This document shows positions 57,752-64,000 of a DNA stretch of 64,000 bases, piece after piece (positions within the stretch are counted from its first letter, which is position 1; each line of letters starts with the position of its first letter). The position numbers and the translations under genes are program-made. Origin of the DNA: Takakia lepidozioides. Its lineage: Eukaryota; Streptophyta; Takakiopsida; Takakiales; Takakiaceae. The notes beneath the pieces were generated by a model. That model worked only from the letters and a program-made list of their open reading frames with translations. It was not told the origin of the DNA and made no database searches. The stretch lies in the NCBI GenBank assembly GCA_030704615.1, contig CM060733.1:61814001-61878000 (forward strand), in the 5' to 3' direction.

Positions 57752-58176
57752 TGATATTCACTCCAGAGCCTCCATCTATCAGTACATCAGTTAGTTCTGT
57801 GCTTCCAATTCTCAATTGGATTATTGGCATAGAATCATCAAAGTCCATGACTGTTTCTCGCCCTTCTGGCTTCACATTATAACTAGTCACCTTGCTGTTC
57901 AGGTCTGTGTTCTCTGTCACATGGGCAATTCGATTGATTGCTTGATACAGCCTGTGTCTACAATAAGGTGCCACAGCCAATAGCTGTCCAATGGTAATCT
58001 CCGCTTTGGACTGGCATATTACTTCAGCCAAAGTCCCTTCATTACTCTGCATGTCTGCAGCTTCTTTCTTCCTTTCATCCTCACTCACTTCCTCTTCTCT
58101 TTCAAAATCAGAGGAATCTGCCATAGGAATATCAGTGCTCTTCTGCATTTCCCTTATGGTATCTGCCACTTCCTTG
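57752..58176 (-). pseudogene. Inverted gag-protease segment of gypsy family 2
   Basis: The minus strand reads EVADTIREMQKSTDIPMADS from 58172 down to LIDGGSGVNI at 57752, matching 41210-40785 of copy 1. Orientation is opposite to the gag at 56233-57751. Its natural upstream neighbour (AWRDEKEL) is found at 60423 on the other strand. Confidence 0.85.
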
Positions 58177-59812
58177 GAGAGGACACACAATCGGAGATGC
58201 TTCTTTGGCAGGGAATAAACGAAAAGATGGCCAAGGCTGGATTGCCCCCTCCCAATTTCCGTGGTTTCATGGCGGACAACGCACAAGCAAATTGGGCTGC
58301 CATCCGAAGGGTGTACGGGCAAGACCCCAATGTTCCCATGGAAGGCAAGGAGAGATCTTGTGGGTTCCATTTTCTGCAGAGCCTTTCGCAGTACACAACC
58401 AGGCTCGTGGTGCCAGATTTCAGAGAGGAGCACCGTTCCATGTGCCTTGCGTGGAAGCGCGCTCCCACCTTGGATGATGCAGAGACACAGTTTGCATGTA
58501 TACGGGCTTGGTGGACATTGTCAGGTGCTGTAAGGAAATCAGACGAGGGAGCAATGGTCAGTTGGCTAGCATGGTGGCATTATCGTTTCCTCCAGTTCGG
58601 CGACTATATGCGGGAGGTAAGTTGCACGAATTCGCGTCCCGTTGAATATTATTCTTGGCCATATTTGTAACTTGCTTGTAACCTCAACATGTGCTTGTGC
58701 AGGAAATGTGTCTTGACTCCGACACCGACATGCCCACGACAAACATGGCCGAATCAGTGCACTCTTCCTGGCGTGCCTCCTCTGCGGCGCATCTGGTGGA
58801 CATCCTCACTGCCACAACGGAGGACATTGTGAGGTCAATTATGCAGCAAAGCAGGTACAACGAGTTCTTGAAAGGGAAACAGTGGGGCTTGGGGCCGGAC
58901 AGGCAGGAAATGCTGATGCGGACTGCCTCTAGATCGAAGAATCCTCGGAAGTGGGCTGCGGCCTTGCAAGAGGGCCTTCGGGACACGCCATTGCTGCGAA
59001 GAGGCCAACATTTGGAAGAAGATGTTCATACCCGTCCAGTGAGACGAAAACTTGACGAGGCACCTGGCGGAGAATAGGATTCATGGCGAGCTGACAAGAA
59101 TATTTGCACGCTCCCTCGTGGTCCCGTGATGTTGCCCGAGGAGGTCTCGTCGAGCACCGCAAGTCCTGCACGTTCAAGATCGTCATCTCCTTTGAGCACA
59201 GGGCGCGTGCCCCGGCAACATAACGAGCCATCTGTAGTAAAGCAGTACAACATTCCCATTGTGGAGACAAGAGTGTCGGAGTCACAGTGGAGAATTGCGA
59301 GGACATTGCCGGCATTTCGAGGGAAGTGCTGCGCCATCCGGGTAGATACGAGAGCACGCTGTGGTGAGATGATTCGGAGGAACCCACACGGTGCTGTACC
59401 TGCACCTTGTTTCAGCGGCAGATTTTTGACTCCCACATTTGCTCACGCCACAATGCAGACATTTTGGTTCTGTAGGCACGACATAATGACCTGTGTATTT
59501 GGCAAGCCCAAGTACGGGATTCAAGGAATGCCGAAGCCTCCGGGCGTCTGGCCTGTTGCACCGGGTTGCAGCCTCTCTCAGAATGAGGCGGATGCTCTAT
59601 CTGCAGCAGGATTTCGAATGGTGCAACACACAGACATCCCGGCCCACGCATTTCCGGTTCCTCAGACCCAACCATTGCAGACTGCTCGGTCCAGTAGAGA
59701 CGGATTGGACAATTCTGCACATCCCACAATGCGATTCGGAAGAGTGAAGAGACGACACCCTCCCAACAAGTTGAATGAGACTCGGATTGCCAATGCTCTT
59801 GGGATGGCGCCG
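58177..59812 (+). pseudogene. MULE copy B, 3' half (inverted relative to its 5' half)
   Basis: It begins GEDTQSEMLLWQGIN-like and continues without the stop of copy A through GFMADNAQANW, RSCGFHFLQSL, the same GT-AG intron (about 58617-58702) and TTNMAESVHSSW. A TAG lies at about 59075. The frame 59126-59992 runs to ANALGMA, where it passes at ATGGC directly into right-end repeats, so the SWIM finger is deleted. The segment before GVDTQ that holds the first catalytic aspartate is missing. Confidence 0.85.
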
Positions 59813-60130
59813 AATTTCTCTTTTTTGGGCCGAAAACTGGCTAAGTCCCAACATGCACTGGTACCGTGTCTGGAAAAATGGCGCCGAATTTCTCTTTTTT
59901 GGGCCGAAAACTGGCTAAGTCTCAACATGCACTGGTGCAGTGTCTGGAAAAATGGCGCCAAATTTCCCTATTTTGCGCCGAAAACTGGCTAAGTCCGAAC
60001 ATGTCATGAGGGGACCTATAGCCGCGGAATTCGGCACCATTTTTCGCCAGAGAGACCTATTACCGCGAAATACGTCGCCGTTTTTTCAGGTTACGGACCC
60101 TATTACCGCGAAATTCGGCGCCATATTTGC
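59808..60130. repeat. MULE copy B right-end repeats
   Basis: Three units with ATGGCGCCGAATTTCTC, GGGCCGAAAACTGGCTAAGTC and CATGCACTGGT occur near 59808, 59878 and 59950. Three blocks with ACCTAT(A/T)(G/A)CCGCG(G)AA(A)T.CGGC follow near 60015, 60050 and 60095. Confidence 0.75.
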
Positions 60131-60136
60131 ACATGT

Positions 60137-60358
60137 CGCTGGGAATTGGCATGAGCGGAAGACGAAATATCATGAGCACAACTGTCAAAACTACAATTTT
60201 CCCTTCAAGTGGCCGAATAATATATTTGTTTTTCCTGACACATTGCATTAAATTAATGTTTTTTTAGTGTTTTTTATTTTTGAAATTTGTACTTCTGCTC
60301 ATGAAAACCGATTGTTTTACTACTCCGCTCATGCCGCTCATGCTCATGAAATAGCTAA
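60137..60358. mobile_element. Small CATGAGCGG inverted-repeat element
   Basis: GGCATGAGCGGAAGACGAAA followed by TATCATGAGCA at the left matches the reverse complement of the right side (TGCTCATGAAAACCGATTG then TTTTACTACTCCGCTCATGC). The right end continues to CATGCTCATGAAATAGC. The interior is AT-rich with no ORF, like a MITE. The left side appears truncated against the MULE repeats. Its end sequence recurs beside the methyltransferase gene at 16821. Confidence 0.6.
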
Positions 60359-60361
60359 CCT

Positions 60362-60423
60362 CATAATGAAGATGGCAGTGATGTGCCTGAAGATGATGAG
60401 GCTTGGAGAGATGAGAAGGAACT
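60362..60423 (+). pseudogene. 62 bp gypsy family 2 gag-protease piece
   Basis: AATGAAGATGGCAGTGATGT followed by GCCTGAAGATGATGAGGC matches 41276-41215 (inverse) of copy 1, coding NEDGSDVPEDDEAWRDEKEL. It is the natural upstream neighbour of the segment starting at 58176. Confidence 0.85.
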
Positions 60424-60424
60424 G

Positions 60425-62000
60425 CCCACTGGTGATTTGTAATTCGCTTGATATGGTCGAACATGACCCAACTGTTTGACAAGTCCCCACTCGTCATCCT
60501 GTCGACCAATTCGACGCCGCTGCCAGGTCCACACGTGGACATTTTGAATACGAAACAACGATCTGCCTCAGTCCCTTGTCCTGGAAACCTACTTCCATGA
60601 ATGTAGTCATATCCACATCGTCGCTTCACCTCCAGAATAGAGTGCATATCCGAGCCACGCCCAATTTTCTGTTTGCATGAGACAATGTGGTTTCAGACAT
60701 TCAGTGAACATACGTGGGACACCGACTCCAGCAATGCCTCCATTTCCTTCTCATCGAGAGGAACTCTATCGGAGCCGTCTTCCGACATAATTCTGGCCAA
60801 GGCCATCTTATGGGCAGCTTGGAGCTGTATCTGTTTGGGTTTGGCACCCGGTCTCAACTTAACCTCCTCCTGAACGAGCTGCTCTGCCTCGTGGGCAGCC
60901 TCCCGCGAGTTCCCCCTCGCCAATTTGTGACAATAGGAACCAACGTGTATGCAAGCTCGGGTGAGGTCAGGGAAACGGTGCAACACATAGAACTGCTTGG
61001 CATTACAAACAGACATGCAGTGTGGTTGTTCTTTGCAATGCGCACACTTAAATGTGGAGTTCGGAACCTTCTCCTGAGCTCGAAATGGTTGATGAGCTGT
61101 GCCTGTCCAATCGGTCTCGTTCCTGTGACCTCTGGATTTAAAGTGGAAGCAAGTTGGGGAGAAACACCGCAACGCGCCCGCACAAATAATGTAGCGCACC
61201 CGCACACCATCGAGCATCTTCATGCTGGTGGTTTTGGTAACGCACCAAGGATGACCGTCATGTTTTCTATCCATATCTGTCAACATTCCGGACGCCCTCG
61301 AGTAGTCCGCCCGAGGAGAGAACTCAAAGAAGATATTACCGTCGACGTCGGCGGGAAGGCATGTAACCGATTTAATTGCGAACTTGCTGTACTCCAGCCC
61401 GGCCAGCTCCGACCGGTGTCCCTTCAGGTGAAGCCCTCGCAGAATTTCAAGAATAGATTGAACTGCGGTGCTCGTGCTGGGAATATGACTCCCTCGTCCA
61501 CTGACGTCCATTGAGGACTTGCCTGATCTCCAGGACGACCTCGGAACTTCCATGACCTCGTCTGAGTCGGACAGGTTGTGAACAACCCGGATCTCGCTCG
61601 TCTTCATGGATGGGTTTGGCTCTGGATTTACTTCGTTGCGGACTTCTCTCTTTGAGGTAGCCACTCTCTGATTCGCGGATTGTTTCGTGGAAGGCGCCAG
61701 GATAGAAGGTGCATTTGGCGGGCAAATGAAGTCCCCAACAGCCCTGTATATGACGCTGTCCGATGGTGGAACTCGCCATTCCCTGCCATCGCCGAAATCA
61801 TCATGGAGCACAACAATACTCTCGACAACAAGGCCGTTTGAGTCCTTCCTTTCCTCCTCCAAAAAAACCGACCCCGGTTTCAGGTGGTATCGAACGCACA
61901 GATATTTCTCCATCACCCGGCAGATGTCCCCACTGCACGGAAATGAAGCTCTATGCTCGTGAGGAGGGCAGTACACTGTAGCGCTCGGGTTTTCCGCCAT
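60425..62000 (-). pseudogene. MULE copy B, 5' half
   Basis: The ATG at 62000 (MAENPSA) opens a frame that is intact to 60693, about 435 codons, longer than in copy A because the copy A TGA is an arginine codon here. It includes CAHCKEQPHCMSVC (zinc-binding cluster), RVRYIICAGALRCFSPTC and a helical EAAHEAEQLVQEEV region. At 60693 a CGA arginine codon has become TGA. Coding similarity continues through GYDYIHGSRFPGQG to RITNHQW at 60425, where it meets the inversion breakpoint. The N-terminal region has no domain I recognise and may bind the palindromic ends. Confidence 0.85.
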
Positions 62001-62279
62001 GGGAGATGTGCACACAAGACTGCCAGGATAGCGTGCGGGGAAGCTCCCTGGTAGAAGGAGGATGCAGCGATGGGAAGGAATGCGGTGCCGATTTGTCCGA
62101 GCGACGAAGCCTGATCCAAATCCAGGGAGCCAACTATCTCAAAAATCCACAGTTAGAGTGTTAATGAATCTTGTCTCCGGAATGCGGCCCCTGGTCTTTG
62201 CGCAATAATTGCCAACGGTATGCAGTCAGAATGTGGGGGGCCGTCCGGATGATGTCGGCTAAAGGGGAGAAGCCGGCAC

Positions 62280-64000
62280 CGTGCCGTCACATTACTACCC
62301 CCGGATGGAAATTCGGCACTGAATATCCAACAGGGGCCGCACGTATGAAGTCGCCTCGGGCAGAGAAGCCGGAACCTATCCGACAGAGAACAACCCCCGG
62401 ATGGAAATTCAGCGTCGAATTTCCATTCGGATCCACCCAAAGAAAGTCATGTCGGGGGTCAGGCCGAAAATTGGCCGACATAAAAACCTCCGCGGATGGA
62501 AAAACGGCGCCGAATTTCCATCCGAGGCCTTTCGGATGCAGTCGGCTCGGGGGAAAGGCCGCCATCTGGCCCTTACATTACAACCCCCGGACGGAAATTC
62601 GGCACCGAATATACAACAGGGGAAGCCCGGATGAAGTCGCCTCGGGCGTAGAGGCCGACGCGTGTGCGACAGAGAATATCCCCTGGATGGAGATTCGGCA
62701 CCGAATTTCCATCCGGGCCCCCCCAAAGGAAGTCGTGTCGGGGGGTCAGGCCAAAAACTGGCCGGCATAAAAACATCCCCAGATGGAAAAACGGCGCCGA
62801 ATTTCCATCCGGGGCGGTTCGGATGCAATCGGGGAGGGGGGAGAGGCCGGCACCTGGCCGTCACAGTTCAACCCCCGGACGGAAATTCGGCACCGAATAT
62901 CCAACAGGGGACGCCCGGATGAAGTCGCCGCGGGCGTAGAGGCCGGCACGTGTTCGACAGAGAGTATTCCTTGGATGAAGATTCGGCGCCGAATTTCCAT
63001 CCGGGGCCGTTCCAATGCAGTCGGAGAGGGGGGAGAGGCCGGCACCTGGCCGTCATATTTCAACCCCCGGACGGAAATTCGGCACCGAATATCCAACAGA
63101 GCGGCGGAGAGGCCGGCACCTCTCCGACAGAGACCATCCCCCGGATGGAAATTCGGCGCCGAATTTCCATCGGGGCCCCCTCAAAGGAAGTCGTAAAAAC
63201 CTCCCAGAATGGAAAAACGGCGCCGAATTTCTTTCCGAGGCTGTTCCGATTTGCCTCTAGCAGTCAAGGATTCCAAGAAAAACGTGTCTACAAGTGCACT
63301 TCAGCCACAAAACAAACAGTTAGGTTTGTTTTTCTCCGAAAAATCAATCGGACACGCTCAGAATTACCTGCAGGAAGGTAATTCAGCGCTTCGAAATACC
63401 TGGCGAATGGAAATTCGGGGCCGAATATGCATACGCCAGCGATCCGACTTACCTGCTGGATGGAAATTCGGCGCCGGATTTCCATCCATCCGGGATTCGA
63501 ATTACCTGCAGGATGGAAATTCGGCGCCGGATTTCCATCCATCCGCCTCCGAATTACTTGCGTGAGGGAAATTTCGCGCGTCGCCCTATCTTGCAGGATG
63601 AAAATTCGGGGCCGGATTTCCATCCATCCGCCTCCGAATTACATGCATGAGGGAAATTTCGCGCGCCGCCCTACCTGCGCGGATGGAAATCCGGCGCCGG
63701 ATTTCCATCCATCCGCTTCTGAATTACCTGCGTGAGGGAAATTTCGCGCACCGCCCTACCTTGCAGGATGGAAATTCGGCGCTGAATTTCCATCCTGCTT
63801 GGCTCCGAATTACCTGCGTGAGGGAAATTTCGCGCGCCGCCCTACCTGCGCGGATGGAAATCCGGCGCCGGATTTCCATCCATCCGCTTCTGAATTACCT
63901 GCGTGAGGGAAATTTCACGCGCCGCCCTACCTTGCAGGATGGAAATTCGGCGCTGAATTTCCATCCTGCTTGGCTCTGAATTACCTGCGTGAGGGAAATT
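62280..64000. repeat. Palindrome array, MULE copy B left end
   Basis: The array is inverted relative to copy A and runs off the window. 62280-63235 repeats the three-module pattern of 28571-29215 (palindromes on GGATGGAAATTCGGC, TGTTGGATATTCGGTGCCG and GGATGGAAAAACGGCGCCG). From about 63370 to the end, units of ~90-190 bp combine GGATGGAAAT(T/C)CGGCGCCG with GAATTACCTGCGTGAGGGAA and ATTTCGCGCGCCGCCCTACC. Confidence 0.88.

Overview
The window is plant nuclear DNA from a large, transposon-rich genome. The evidence is DYW-type pentatricopeptide (PPR) coding sequence, fragments resembling plant organellar single-stranded-DNA-binding (OSB) proteins, plant-type CACTA, MULE, LINE and Ty3/gypsy elements, and short GT-AG introns. 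The many decayed PPR pieces fit a fern or lycophyte better than a seed plant, but the sequence alone does not settle this. I see no clearly intact ordinary housekeeping gene; almost everything is mobile DNA nested in mobile DNA.

Layout. 1-5.2 kb: a DUF7869-like transposon protein remnant interrupted by a 2.4 kb inverted-repeat element, then a decayed MULE-type transposase. 5.2-12.2 kb: a minus-strand LINE 3' half, split by a complete 5.3 kb CACTA element (6175-11475, TSD ATA) that carries PPR and OSB-like fragments. 12.2-14 kb: a second CACTA end with hairpin subterminal repeats and a DUF4216 coding remnant. 16.8-20.5 kb (minus): the most remarkable locus, a six-exon gene joining a ParB-like domain to a prokaryote-type beta-class DNA methyltransferase domain. 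21.5-33.4 kb: a MULE (copy A) whose left end is an array of perfect palindromes, into which a young 6.4 kb chromovirus-type Ty3/gypsy element (22177-28570, TSD GATAT) has inserted. 33.4-38.7 kb: CACTA ends, PPR fragments and a TNP2/DUF4218 transposase remnant. 39.3-44 kb: a third MULE 3' part joined to a gypsy family (family 2) with an extra ORF upstream of gag. 44-46.7 kb: a PPR-DYW pseudogene and a CACTA-associated multi-exon gene end. 47.4-51.5 kb: a CACTA end, unknown ORFs and repeat-rich noncoding DNA. 51.5-54.6 kb: gag-protease of a third gypsy family, cut by an LTR of the chromovirus family. 54.6-64 kb: a second copy of gypsy family 2 and MULE copy B, which carries a 2.25 kb inversion, followed by a palindrome array running off the window.

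The elements inform one another. MULE copies A and B each carry private nonsense codons and can be read against each other, and the two family-2 gypsy copies show the same ORF1-gag order. The ParB-methyltransferase gene is the best candidate for an undescribed system: all five predicted introns restore one reading frame across a domain architecture typical of bacterial and phage mobile elements, and sequence beside its 3' end recurs as an inverted-repeat element at 60.1 kb.

All family assignments are from visible motifs and homology between parts of this window; no database search was run.
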